Assembly (NCBI GenBank): GCA_041913905.1
Contig: JAYSEK010000027.1
Coordinates: 1-64,000, forward strand
Reading direction: 5' to 3'
Length of the DNA stretch: 64,000 nt
Origin: Roseateles_B sp041913905
GTDB taxonomy: Bacteria > Pseudomonadota > Gammaproteobacteria > Burkholderiales > Burkholderiaceae_C
This document shows, one piece after another, positions 24,751 through 36,121 of this stretch; the first letter of the stretch is position 1; each line of letters opens with the position of its first letter. The notes under the pieces are model-generated. The model did no database searches, was not told the origin of the DNA, and worked only from the letters and a program-made list of their open reading frames with translations. The translations under genes and the position numbers were made by a program.

Positions 24751-25479
24751 ATGTCATTGATCGCGACGCTCGCGCTGGCGGCCTCGGGCCTCACTTTGCC
24801 GCATTGCTCCTGGGACCGCCCGGGGGTCAATCCTTTCATGGGCGATGTGGTCCTGGCCGTCGACGACTACAAGGACATCCCCGAGGCCACGCGTCAGAAG
24901 CTCAAGAAGCGCATGAGCGAGCGCCAGTACGAGGACATGGTCACCATCAAGCGCGACGGTATCGAGGGCAAGGGCGAGTACGGCGCCGAGATCCGCGACA
25001 TGCACTACGGCGCCAGCGGCAACGTCTGCCGCACCGTGACGCGCAAGAAGTGGAGCAGCGAGCATGCCGAGCGCGGCCTGGTCTACTGCGAGGACAACCA
25101 GTGCGTGGTCGTGCCGACGGTCTGCCGCAATGTGAGCCGCATCAAGCGCCTGCCGATCAAGCCCGTGGCGGCCCTGCCGGCCTTTGCCGAGAACATCATC
25201 TCTGCCAAGTCCGATGTCGAGGACGCGCCGCTGCTGATCGATCCGCCGGCGGCCGGTGTGATCGGCAGCCTGCCCAGCGACCGCAACAGCTTTGCGCAGG
25301 TGGCCAACCTGCCCACCGACGGCGGCAGTGGCAGCAATCCCTTCGTGCCCCCGACGCCTGGCGGCAACCCGCAGATCCCCGCAGGCAGCGTGACCCCGGT
25401 GCCGGAGCCGCGGGTCTGGCTGATGCTCCTGGCCGGGCTCGCGGCCTTGGGGTTCAAGATGCGCCGCCAGCGCGCCTGA
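24751..25479 (+). CDS. PEP-CTERM sorting-domain exported protein
   Basis: The 242-residue protein has a hydrophobic N-terminus and a C-terminal tripartite signal: VPEP, then the helix WLMLLAGLAALGF, then the basic end KMRRQRA. This is the PEP-CTERM signal recognised by exosortase (EpsH). The middle has four cysteines (VCRTV, YCED, CVV, VCRN) that could form disulfides, and a Gly/Pro-rich stretch before the signal. No exosortase gene is in the window. The N-terminus is short for a signal peptide, so the start may be slightly upstream. The function of the mature domain is not recognised. Confidence 0.8.
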   Translation: MSLIATLALAASGLTLPHCSWDRPGVNPFMGDVVLAVDDYKDIPEATRQKLKKRMSERQYEDMVTIKRDGIEGKGEYGAEIRDMHYGASGNVCRTVTRKKWSSEHAERGLVYCEDNQCVVVPTVCRNVSRIKRLPIKPVAALPAFAENIISAKSDVEDAPLLIDPPAAGVIGSLPSDRNSFAQVANLPTDGGSGSNPFVPPTPGGNPQIPAGSVTPVPEPRVWLMLLAGLAALGFKMRRQRA

Positions 25480-25504
25480 GTCCGACGCCGTGGCGTCGTC
25501 ATGC

Positions 25505-25531
25505 AAAAGGGCCGCAGCGATGCGGCCCTTT
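25505..25531 (+). terminator. Terminator after the PEP-CTERM gene, cut by the assembly gap
   Basis: AAAGGGCCGCA and TGCGGCCCTTT form an 11-bp stem with a 4-base loop. The last T is adjacent to the run of Ns, so the expected T-tract is hidden by the gap. Confidence 0.8.
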
Positions 25532-25631
25532 NNNNNNNNNNNNNNNNNNNNNNNNNNNNNNNNNNNNNNNNNNNNNNNNNNNNNNNNNNNNNNNNNNNNN
25601 NNNNNNNNNNNNNNNNNNNNNNNNNNNNNNN
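25532..25631. other. Assembly gap of 100 N
   Basis: Exactly 100 undetermined bases lie between the PEP-CTERM terminator and the 3' end of uvrA. The round length marks a scaffold join of unknown true size. Any open frame that runs through it is meaningless. Confidence 0.99.
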
Positions 25632-25709
25632 TGCTTGCGCGCCAGCGCGTTCAGCCGCGCGCCAGCAAGGGCGCCAGGTAGCGCCCCTTTTGCTTGCGCG
25701 CCAGCGCGT

Positions 25710-28592
<2,883 letters not shown>

Positions 28593-28878
28593 GGGGCTTT
28601 CGGTCGGGCGTGCCGGTGAACGGTGCTCGGAGCGGTCCATTGAAGGGTCCACGGGATGCGGGGAGCTGAGGGGCAGGGGCTCAGAAGACATGCGCGTCGC
28701 GGCAAGGGGAAACCCGGCATGATAGGCCGAGTGCCGCGTCTTGCCTGCAGCGCAACTGCCAGCGTCTGTCAGCAGCGTCCGACATGCGTGTTTATCCCCC
28801 GATCTGTGGCTGCCGACTTGAGGCAGCATCGCTGACAATTGGTTGCAGTGCGTGTGCGCAGTTCGCCTGGAGACAAGC

Positions 28879-30099
28879 TTGAGTGAAGAAACCCGTCAGC
28901 GCAAATCATGGCTGGATGGCTTCATGGCTTATCCCTTGCCAGCGGGGCTGGACGAGGAAGTCGCCCGACGCAACATCGTCCTGCTGGACCAGAAGCTCTA
29001 CCAGCTCTGGAGTCTCGGCGAAAACCTGATCTATGCCTGGACGCCCACGGCGCAAGGCATCGAGGTGCTGCTGGCGCCGCACGCCCTGCTCACCGAGTTC
29101 ACCGAACGCGCGCCCAGCGGGGCGGAGCGCATGCGCCGGGCCACCATGCTGGAGACTTTGCTGGCCCAGCAGGAGCATCTGAGCGCCGAGGCCTTCCAGG
29201 CGACGGCCCGCGAGCTGGAGCTTGAGCCCCTGCGCGTGGCGCTGCCGTTTTCTCCCAGCGATGGCCTGGGCCTGCGCCTGGTGGCCGCCATCGTCGAGCG
29301 CTACGGCATCCGCCTGGTCGAGGACCGAGCCGTGATCCTGCTCGATGCCGTGGGCTTCTCCCTGCTGACGCCGCTGGAGCAGGTGGTGCAGCTCAGCAGC
29401 CTGTCCTGCTCGGTCAACGCGGCCTATGCCAAGCTGCTGGACCGCGAGATCAACATCAACTTCGCCCGCACCACGACGGGTGACGGCTTCTACATCTGGA
29501 ACCGCATGCGCGGCATGGCGGCCAATGTGGAGCTCTACCAGCTGCTGCAGTTCATCCTGGCCGACAACGCCCTGGCCCGCGAGCGCGCCACGCGCAAGGG
29601 CACGGTGCCGCGCCTGCGCGCTTGCTTCCATGTGGGTTCGCACTATGAGTTCTATCAAAGCGAGGGCCTGAACCCGACCTCCTTCAGCTACTTGGTGGGC
29701 CAGGTCACCATCGAGCTGGCGCGCATGATCGAGCGCGCGCTGCCGGGGCAGATTCTGGTGGGCAAGTTCTATACCGCCATGCGCGACGACGACGAACTGC
29801 TGATGGTCGACAGCAAGGACTTCGTCGACCGCACCCGCGCACCGCTGCAGGCCTTGAACGGCCTGGCCCTGGGCGGCTCGGAGATCGACGAGATCGCCTG
29901 CTACCTCACCGGCCAGCGCGACACGGCCTTCGGCGGCAGCTACGGCATCAACGAGTACGAGATCCAGGACAAGCACGGCCTGCTGCACCGCGTCTACAAC
30001 GCCAAGATCAACATCCACCGCCGCCACGGCGAGCCCATCTACCTCGGGCTGCGCGAAGACGACCTCGCAGGCTTCCACGCGCGGATTGTCAACGGCTGA
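28879..30099 (+). CDS. Cyclase-homology-domain protein of unknown function
   Basis: I chose the TTG at 28879, which has GGAGA five bases upstream; another TTG at 28843 is in frame without a good site. The 406-residue product has an uncharacterised N-terminal part and, from about residue 148, strands resembling a class III nucleotide cyclase: AVILLDAVGFSLLT with aspartate 156 and FARTTTGDGFYIWNRM with aspartate 202, the two metal-binding positions. The rest of the catalytic motifs are not obvious, so it may be an inactive or divergent cyclase. It is divergent from uvrA. No close named family is recognised. Confidence 0.7.
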   Translation: MSEETRQRKSWLDGFMAYPLPAGLDEEVARRNIVLLDQKLYQLWSLGENLIYAWTPTAQGIEVLLAPHALLTEFTERAPSGAERMRRATMLETLLAQQEHLSAEAFQATARELELEPLRVALPFSPSDGLGLRLVAAIVERYGIRLVEDRAVILLDAVGFSLLTPLEQVVQLSSLSCSVNAAYAKLLDREININFARTTTGDGFYIWNRMRGMAANVELYQLLQFILADNALARERATRKGTVPRLRACFHVGSHYEFYQSEGLNPTSFSYLVGQVTIELARMIERALPGQILVGKFYTAMRDDDELLMVDSKDFVDRTRAPLQALNGLALGGSEIDEIACYLTGQRDTAFGGSYGINEYEIQDKHGLLHRVYNAKINIHRRHGEPIYLGLREDDLAGFHARIVNG

Positions 30100-30278
30100 A
30101 GCCCGGATTTTTTGTCCCCTGAATTCGCTCCACAATCGCAGCGACTTTCAGAGACCCCGACGAGGATTGCGCCGGACACCTGCCTGCTGGCAGCGCCGGG
30201 ACAAGGGGCCTGAAGGCTGCAAGGGACGGCGACCGCATCTGGCGAGTCGCCCTCATTTTTTTGGAGCGAGGGAATCTC

Positions 30279-32321
30279 ATGAATCTGGTGTTGAGCAGAC
30301 TGGGCGCGTCCGTGCGGCCAGGCTTGGTGGTGGCTGCAGCCGCAGTGGCGTTGACGGCTTGCGGCGGTGGCGGCGGTGGATCCGGCCCGACGCCTGTGCC
30401 AACCCCCACGCCGACGCCCACACCCACCCCCACGCCGACGCCGACGCCGACGCCAGCCTCCTGCACCACGGGTGCCGTGACCCTGGTCGCGTCCAGCGCC
30501 CCGCAGGCCGGCAGCAATGTAGAGCTGCAGGCCCAGGCCTGCGGCTTCACCCTGGGCGATCCGCAGTGGACGCAGACCCAGGGCGCCGCATTGCCGCTGA
30601 TGTCGCCGCGCTCGGCGGCGCTGAGCCTGGAGCCCGCCGCGGGTGACTACGGCTTCAGCTTCAGCTACCTCGACGCCCAGGGGCAGCGCCAGACGCAGAC
30701 CCTGCAGCTGAAGGTGGCGGCCGCCAATGCTGTGGCCAACGCGGCGACTTTGACCGTGCGCGGCGACCCTTCGCTGTGGAGTGGTGACGGCGCCTCCCTG
30801 CGCGCCTGGCTGCCAGGCCTGTCGGCCACGGATGCCGCAGCGGCCACCTACAGCTGGACGCAGACCGAAGGCCCGGCCGTGCTGAGCCTGCAGGGGCAGG
30901 ACAAGTCCCGCATCCTGTTCAAGGGGCCGGCCGTCAGCACGGATACGGCGCTGAAGTTCCGCGTCGACGTCAAGCTCGCGAACGGTCAGTCCCTGAGCGA
31001 CACCTTCATGATGCTGCTGCAGCCGCAGCCGGGCAGCACCTCGCAGCCGCTGTTCGACACGCGGAACCCGAGCTCGCGCGTCTATCCCTATCTGCGCAAT
31101 GGCAGCTACGCCCAGGCGCTGGCTGCCTGCATCTACGGCCCCACGGTCGACCGCGCCAAGCTCTGCCCCATGAGCCGCCTGCCCATGCTGGGCACGGAAA
31201 CCGGCGGCGCCACGCCCACGGTCGAGCAGGTCATGGCCCGCGTGCTGGTCAGCCATGACTGGATGGCCGAGGTGTTCGAGCGCTACCTGCGCGAGCAGGA
31301 CACGCACGGTGATTTCCGCAATCTGCTGAAGGCGACCACCGCCGTGGTCATCGGGGCGCGCGTGCGTCCCGCCTTCTACTGGAGCGCGACCGGCGCCATC
31401 TACCTGGACGCCAGCTATCTGTGGCTGACGCCCCAGCAGCGCGACACGGTGAGCGAGACACCAGATCCGCGGGCCGACTTCGGTGGTGACCTGGGCTATG
31501 CCATGCTGTGGCGCTACGTGAAGGACAAGGACTATGCCGGCGGCAGCTACCCCGTCGCCGAGCGCAAGAGCCGCGAGCTGCCGGCCCTGAACGCGCGCCT
31601 GGGCAGCCTGCTGTACCACGAGCTCACCCATGCGGGCGACTTCACGCCGCCGCGCCTGCACGCCGTGCTCAGTCCGGCCTTGCGCGTATTCCAGATCGAT
31701 GCGGGCGCGACTGCATCGGACGACCTCGCCACCAAGCTGCCCCTGCAGTCGAGCGAGATGGTGGGCCTGGGCAAGGTGCAGTTCTTCGGCTCGCCGTCGA
31801 CGAGCACGCAGCGCGCCTACACGCCGCAAAACGTCATCGGCTTCTTCGAGCCCGACCGCGCGACGGACGAGTACAACTACTCCTTGCCCGACGGCGCGAG
31901 CGTGGGTCGCGAAGACGCCGCCATGCTCGTCGAGGAAGCCATGATGCAGCTGCGCTTCGGCATCCTGCGCGACGTGGCGATCACGCCCGCGCTGACGGCT
32001 TCCAGCAGCAGCTCGAACATCCTGCTCAGCTGGGGCCAGCGAGGCCGCGTCGGCGAGGCCAAGATCAAGCCACGCGTGGCCCTGGTGATGGCGCAGACCA
32101 TGCCCTGGATGCCTGCCAGCGAGCTGGACAAGCTGGCCGCGCCCGTGGCGCTGCCGGCAGGCAAGAGCTGGCTGGCCGCTCTGGATCCGGCTGCGGCGGT
32201 CCGTCCGTCCGAGGCGCAGCGCCGGCATGCCGACGAAGCGCTGCACGAAATGGGCAGCCGCCAGCAGGACCGCCGCCGCGCGGCCCAGCTGCAGCGCGAT
32301 TTCCGGCAATCTGCCCAGTGA
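30279..32321 (+). CDS. Lipoprotein with Pro-Thr linker and HEXXH zincin motif
   Basis: The ATG at 30279 follows GAGGGA and encodes 680 residues. A lipobox (LTAC, then poly-glycine) shows it is a lipoprotein. A Pro-Thr repeat linker lies near residues 38-60. Two Ig-like segments seem to follow, and in the C-terminal half HELTHAGDF at 447-455 is a canonical HEXXH zinc-protease motif preceded by hydrophobic LGSLLY. No third ligand is certain. I infer a surface or periplasmic metalloprotease-like protein; no named family is recognised. Peptidase genes lie just downstream on the chromosome. Confidence 0.65.
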   Translation: MNLVLSRLGASVRPGLVVAAAAVALTACGGGGGGSGPTPVPTPTPTPTPTPTPTPTPTPASCTTGAVTLVASSAPQAGSNVELQAQACGFTLGDPQWTQTQGAALPLMSPRSAALSLEPAAGDYGFSFSYLDAQGQRQTQTLQLKVAAANAVANAATLTVRGDPSLWSGDGASLRAWLPGLSATDAAAATYSWTQTEGPAVLSLQGQDKSRILFKGPAVSTDTALKFRVDVKLANGQSLSDTFMMLLQPQPGSTSQPLFDTRNPSSRVYPYLRNGSYAQALAACIYGPTVDRAKLCPMSRLPMLGTETGGATPTVEQVMARVLVSHDWMAEVFERYLREQDTHGDFRNLLKATTAVVIGARVRPAFYWSATGAIYLDASYLWLTPQQRDTVSETPDPRADFGGDLGYAMLWRYVKDKDYAGGSYPVAERKSRELPALNARLGSLLYHELTHAGDFTPPRLHAVLSPALRVFQIDAGATASDDLATKLPLQSSEMVGLGKVQFFGSPSTSTQRAYTPQNVIGFFEPDRATDEYNYSLPDGASVGREDAAMLVEEAMMQLRFGILRDVAITPALTASSSSSNILLSWGQRGRVGEAKIKPRVALVMAQTMPWMPASELDKLAAPVALPAGKSWLAALDPAAAVRPSEAQRRHADEALHEMGSRQQDRRRAAQLQRDFRQSAQ

Positions 32322-32382
32322 TCCGCGGCTGAAGCCACGCCAGCGGGCGCGCATCCTGCGCGTCCCGCGGCATCATGGGGCC

Positions 32383-33117
32383 ATGCGCAAGCTGCCGGCC
32401 CTCCTGACCGCGCTGCTGCCCAGCTTTCTGCTGGGTGCAGCGTCGGCCCGTGCCGCCGACACGCTGGTGATGCTGCTGGATCACAGTGCCGTGATGCCCA
32501 CCGTCCGCATCGAGCATGGGCAGGTGGTGGAAGGCATCAACCGCGACCTGGCGCTGCTGCTGGCCGAACGCCTGGGCCGCGAGGCGCGCTTCCTGCTGAT
32601 GCCCAGGCGGCGCGTCGCCAACACCCTGGAGCGCGGCGAGGCGGACCTGCTCTGCGACTACCTGCCCGCCTGGCTGCCCGGGCCCTTCCTCTGGAGCCGC
32701 CCTTTCTTGCCCAGCGCCTACTGGGTCGTGACGCGCCGTGATCGGCCGGCACCCGGCTTTTTGCAGGCGCTGCTGAAGCAGCGTATTGGTACGGTGCGCG
32801 GCTATGCCTACCCCGAGCTGGAGGCCGCGCTGGGCGGCGCACTGCTGCGCGAGGATGCTCCCAACAGCGAGGCCAGCCTGCGCATGCTGTCCCTTGCGCG
32901 GGTGGACCACCTGGCCGTCGTGCAACGCTTCCTTGAGTACCAGCAGCACATCGGCGCCTTCGCCACGCCGTTGCACCCGCCGCTGGTGGTGAGCAGCTAT
33001 TTGTCGCAGTGCGCCCTGTCGCCGCGCAGCAGCATCACCGTCGAGCGGCTGAATCAGGCCCTGAGCGACATCGTTGATGACGGCAGCCTGGAGCGCGTGC
33101 TCCAGCGCTACCGTTGA
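32383..33117 (+). CDS. Extracellular solute-binding protein family 3-like
   Basis: From the ATG at 32383 the protein has 244 residues with a signal peptide ending ASARA. The mature part resembles a family 3 periplasmic binding fold (VEGINRDLALLLAERLGREARFLLMPRRRVANTLERGEADLLCDYLP). It lacks linked ABC-transporter genes and has few of the ligand-binding residues of amino-acid binders. Similar orphan proteins in Burkholderiales are annotated as transporter substrate-binding domain proteins and may act as sensors. It converges with the large TonB-dependent receptor gene. Confidence 0.7.
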   Translation: MRKLPALLTALLPSFLLGAASARAADTLVMLLDHSAVMPTVRIEHGQVVEGINRDLALLLAERLGREARFLLMPRRRVANTLERGEADLLCDYLPAWLPGPFLWSRPFLPSAYWVVTRRDRPAPGFLQALLKQRIGTVRGYAYPELEAALGGALLREDAPNSEASLRMLSLARVDHLAVVQRFLEYQQHIGAFATPLHPPLVVSSYLSQCALSPRSSITVERLNQALSDIVDDGSLERVLQRYR

Positions 33118-33126
33118 AGGCGGCGC

Positions 33127-35865
33127 TCACTTGAAGCGGTACTGCAGGCTGGCGTAGACGAAGCGGCCGCGCGGGTCGGTGTAGCTGGGGTCGTAGCCGG
33201 ACAGGAAGAACCAGGCCTGCTGCGAGAAGGGCGGCGCCGTGTTGAACAGGTTCTTGATGCCGGCCCGCAGCGTGAGGTTCGGCGTGGCGGCCCAGGCGCC
33301 GGTGAGGTCCCACAGCGAATAGGCCTTCACCCGACGGTCCGGTTTGCCAACGATGGTCTGATCCGTGTAGCCCGAGAGGTAGCTGTTGGACAAGGTGGCG
33401 CTCCAGTCGCCCTGCTCCCAGTCGGCGCTCAGCGTGTGGCGCCAGCGCTGCACCACGCCGTCGTTGATGAAGTGGCCGAGGTTGCTCACATAAGGATCGC
33501 CGTTGCCGGTCTGCTGCTCGGAGTTCAGCGTCAGCGTGCCATTGAAGCGCAGGCCGAAGGTGCCCCAGAGGCTCTTGAGCCCGCTCAGCGAGGCGCTGAA
33601 GTCCAGGCCCGAGATCTTCTGACCGCCGCGGTTCTCCTTGATCAGCTCGATGTAGTCGATCACGTTGTCCTCGTCGCGATGGACCTGGCCACCGTACTTG
33701 CCCAGGTTGGCCAGGATCACGTCGACGCCCAGGGTGCTGATCAGATCGCTCTTGCGGATGTTCCAGTAGTCCAGGCTGAGGTTGACACCCGGCTTGGGCT
33801 CGAAGACGGCGCCGAAGCTGAATTGGCGGGACTTCTCCGGCTTCAGCGTCGGGTTGCTGTAGGTCAGCGTCTCCCAGGTGTCGGAGCAGTCGGCCAGGGT
33901 GCTGTCCGGGTCGGCGGCCATGCAGACCGGGTCGACCAGGGTGGCGGCCGTGCCTTTGGTGACCGGCCGGTACAGGTCCGTCATGCTGGGCGCGCGAAAG
34001 CCCGCCCCCACCGAGGCGCGCAGCAGCAGCGCCTTGCTGGGCGTGTAGCGCAGGCCCAGCTTGGGGCTCGAGGCGCTGCCGGTGTTCTGGTAGTGCTCCT
34101 GGCGCAGGGCGGCCTGCAGCTCCAGCTGCTTGGTGATGGGCGCGCTCAGCTCGGCATACAGACCGGCCACGCGGCGGGAGCGGCCGAAATCGGCATCCGG
34201 CCCCTGCGAGGTCTCGCCCAGGATCAGGTCCTTGGCCAGGGCCTCGGACTGGTGGTAGTCCTGGCGCTCGCGACGCAGCTCGCCGCCGATGGCCAGGGCC
34301 AGCTCGCCGCCTTCGAGCTGACTCAGAACCCGCGAGGTCTTGAAGTCCAGGCTGTCCATGCGGCCCACGGCGTGGCGCACCTCGCCGCGGATCTGTGCCT
34401 TCTCATACAGCGCCAGGCCCGCCGAGCCCGAAGGGCCGAAAGGACTGAGCGTGCCGGCGGCAAAGCCGTCGCGGATCATCTGCTCGTTCAGATAGCCCTG
34501 GTAGTCGCGGTCGGAGACGGTGTTGCGGCTGTGGTTGAACGCAAACTCGTAGTCCCAGCCCTTGAAGACGCCGTTGACGCCGGCCACGTAGCGCTGGCCG
34601 CTGGAGACCAGCTCGCTGGTGCGCAGCCCCGCCTCGATCAGGCGCGTGCGCACGGTGACGACGCGGTCCTCGTCGTCCGCGTCCAGCGTGGCCAGGCTGG
34701 TCTTGGACAGGGCGCCGACCTTGGACACGTCCATGTCGGCGTCGACGCGGTTGGGCGTGCCCGAGTACAGCGTGCGCGAGCGGCTCAGCGCGGCCTCGGC
34801 GAAGAGCTGGTGGCCCTGGCCGAGGTCGACGACGCCCCGCGTGAAGAGGGCGGACTTGCTCGACTTGGGGTAGAGCTCGATGTCCCGCATGTAGTCGTAG
34901 GTGCAGCCGTCCACGCCGCCGATGCCGGCCGGCAGGTACAGCGAGGCCGGCGCGTTGCAGCCGGTGGCCGCGGCCGGGTTGATGTTCTTGGTGCTGATGA
35001 CGGTCTTGCCGTTCGTCGAGAACTTGTCGTCGATCAGGCGGTCGCGCTGGCTGCTGCTCAGCCGGATGTTGCCGGGGAAGCTGGCGCTGGAGAGCAAGTC
35101 CGGCAGGAGCTCGGGAATCTTCAGGTCACTGATGAACTGGCGCTGGCTGGCGTTGAGTGCCGATGTCTTTTGCAGGTCCAGCACCGCGAAGAGGTTGTAG
35201 CCGTCACGGCCCAGGTCGCCCAGGCCGCCGGCGATGGACGCCGTGCGCTTGCCGGCGCCGCCTTCCGGCGTGTGGCCGGCGCTGGCATTGAGCTCCACGC
35301 CCTGGTAGTCCTTGCGCGTGATGAAGTTGATCACGCCGCCGATGGCGTCACTGCCATAGAGCGCCGAGGCGCCGTCCAGCAGCACCTCCACGCGCTGGAT
35401 GGCGGCGGCGGGGATGTTGTTGAGATCCACGCCGGCGGCATCCCCCGGCGAGGCGAAATTGGCCATGCGCCGGCCGTTGAGCAGCACCAGGGTCGAGGAC
35501 ACGCCCATGCCGCGCAGGTTGGCGGCGTTCATGCCCATCTGGTCGCGGAAGCCGCCATAGGCCACGCTGCCGCCGTCAGTCAGGTTGTTGGTGCTGGCGC
35601 TCAGCCGCGCCACGATCTCGGCGGCGGTGGTGAGGCCCTGCTTGACGATGTCCTGGCGCGTCAGCACCTGCACCGGCAGCGCGGTCTCGGACTCCAGTCG
35701 CTTGATGGCCGAGCCGGTGATCTCCACCTTCTGCAGATGGGCGTCGACGGGTGGCTGCTGGGCCCAGGTCGGCGCGCTGGCCAGACACAGCAGCACGGCC
35801 TGGGCCGTGGCGCGAGGGGCGACGCGCAAGGAGGGGCGGCGGGCGAGGCGGGGCGTGCGGATCAT
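33127..35865 (-). CDS. TonB-dependent outer-membrane receptor (large, peptide/oligomer type)
   Basis: The 912-residue protein has a signal peptide (ending PTWAQQ) and a plug domain with VEITGSAIKRLESETALPVQVLTRQDI, GMNAANLRGMGVSSTLVLLNGRRM and VEVLLDGASALYGSDAIGGVINFITRK. A 22-strand-type barrel follows, ending FVYASLQYRFK with a terminal aromatic-rich strand. The GSRIKR-like start and long barrel fit receptors for peptides or carbohydrates more than siderophores. No Fur box is seen at its promoter. It is divergent from the cyanophycinase-like gene, so it may import its products. Confidence 0.9.
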   Translation of the reverse strand: MIRTPRLARRPSLRVAPRATAQAVLLCLASAPTWAQQPPVDAHLQKVEITGSAIKRLESETALPVQVLTRQDIVKQGLTTAAEIVARLSASTNNLTDGGSVAYGGFRDQMGMNAANLRGMGVSSTLVLLNGRRMANFASPGDAAGVDLNNIPAAAIQRVEVLLDGASALYGSDAIGGVINFITRKDYQGVELNASAGHTPEGGAGKRTASIAGGLGDLGRDGYNLFAVLDLQKTSALNASQRQFISDLKIPELLPDLLSSASFPGNIRLSSSQRDRLIDDKFSTNGKTVISTKNINPAAATGCNAPASLYLPAGIGGVDGCTYDYMRDIELYPKSSKSALFTRGVVDLGQGHQLFAEAALSRSRTLYSGTPNRVDADMDVSKVGALSKTSLATLDADDEDRVVTVRTRLIEAGLRTSELVSSGQRYVAGVNGVFKGWDYEFAFNHSRNTVSDRDYQGYLNEQMIRDGFAAGTLSPFGPSGSAGLALYEKAQIRGEVRHAVGRMDSLDFKTSRVLSQLEGGELALAIGGELRRERQDYHQSEALAKDLILGETSQGPDADFGRSRRVAGLYAELSAPITKQLELQAALRQEHYQNTGSASSPKLGLRYTPSKALLLRASVGAGFRAPSMTDLYRPVTKGTAATLVDPVCMAADPDSTLADCSDTWETLTYSNPTLKPEKSRQFSFGAVFEPKPGVNLSLDYWNIRKSDLISTLGVDVILANLGKYGGQVHRDEDNVIDYIELIKENRGGQKISGLDFSASLSGLKSLWGTFGLRFNGTLTLNSEQQTGNGDPYVSNLGHFINDGVVQRWRHTLSADWEQGDWSATLSNSYLSGYTDQTIVGKPDRRVKAYSLWDLTGAWAATPNLTLRAGIKNLFNTAPPFSQQAWFFLSGYDPSYTDPRGRFVYASLQYRFK

Positions 35866-36121
35866 GTTTATGGGACTCCCTGTGACGAAAGACGCCTTCG
35901 CGTTCTGCGAGGGTCAGGTCTTGCCAGCCCTGAGGCAGGCGGGCTGAGGCATGATGGCATTGCGGTGACAGCGGCGTGAATCCTGTCCGTCAGCATTTGT
36001 GCATCGCGCACAACGCCTATCCCCAGTCCGTGGTGTCGGCTGTGCGACTTGCGAACGGACGGGCCGCCGGTGAACCGCATACTGAGATCCTGCTGTTTCG
36101 ATGCCCCGACGAGCGCCCGCC

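Noticed and set aside
28593..28878. Possible LexA box before uvrA
   Set aside because: I looked for CTGT-N8-ACAG in the uvrA leader and found none with correct spacing; CTGTCAGCAGCGTCCGACA has wrong spacing and sequence.
30360..30480. Pro-Thr repeat as a possible CRISPR or tandem repeat array
   Set aside because: The repeat is six-base and coding (PTPT linker), with no spacers.
30089..30550. Minus-strand frame with a GVGVGV repeat
   Set aside because: It is the antisense of the Pro-Thr linker of the lipoprotein gene.
33436..35979. 847-codon open frame on the plus strand across the large receptor gene
   Set aside because: It is the antisense of a clear TonB-dependent receptor, with low-complexity composition and no family match.
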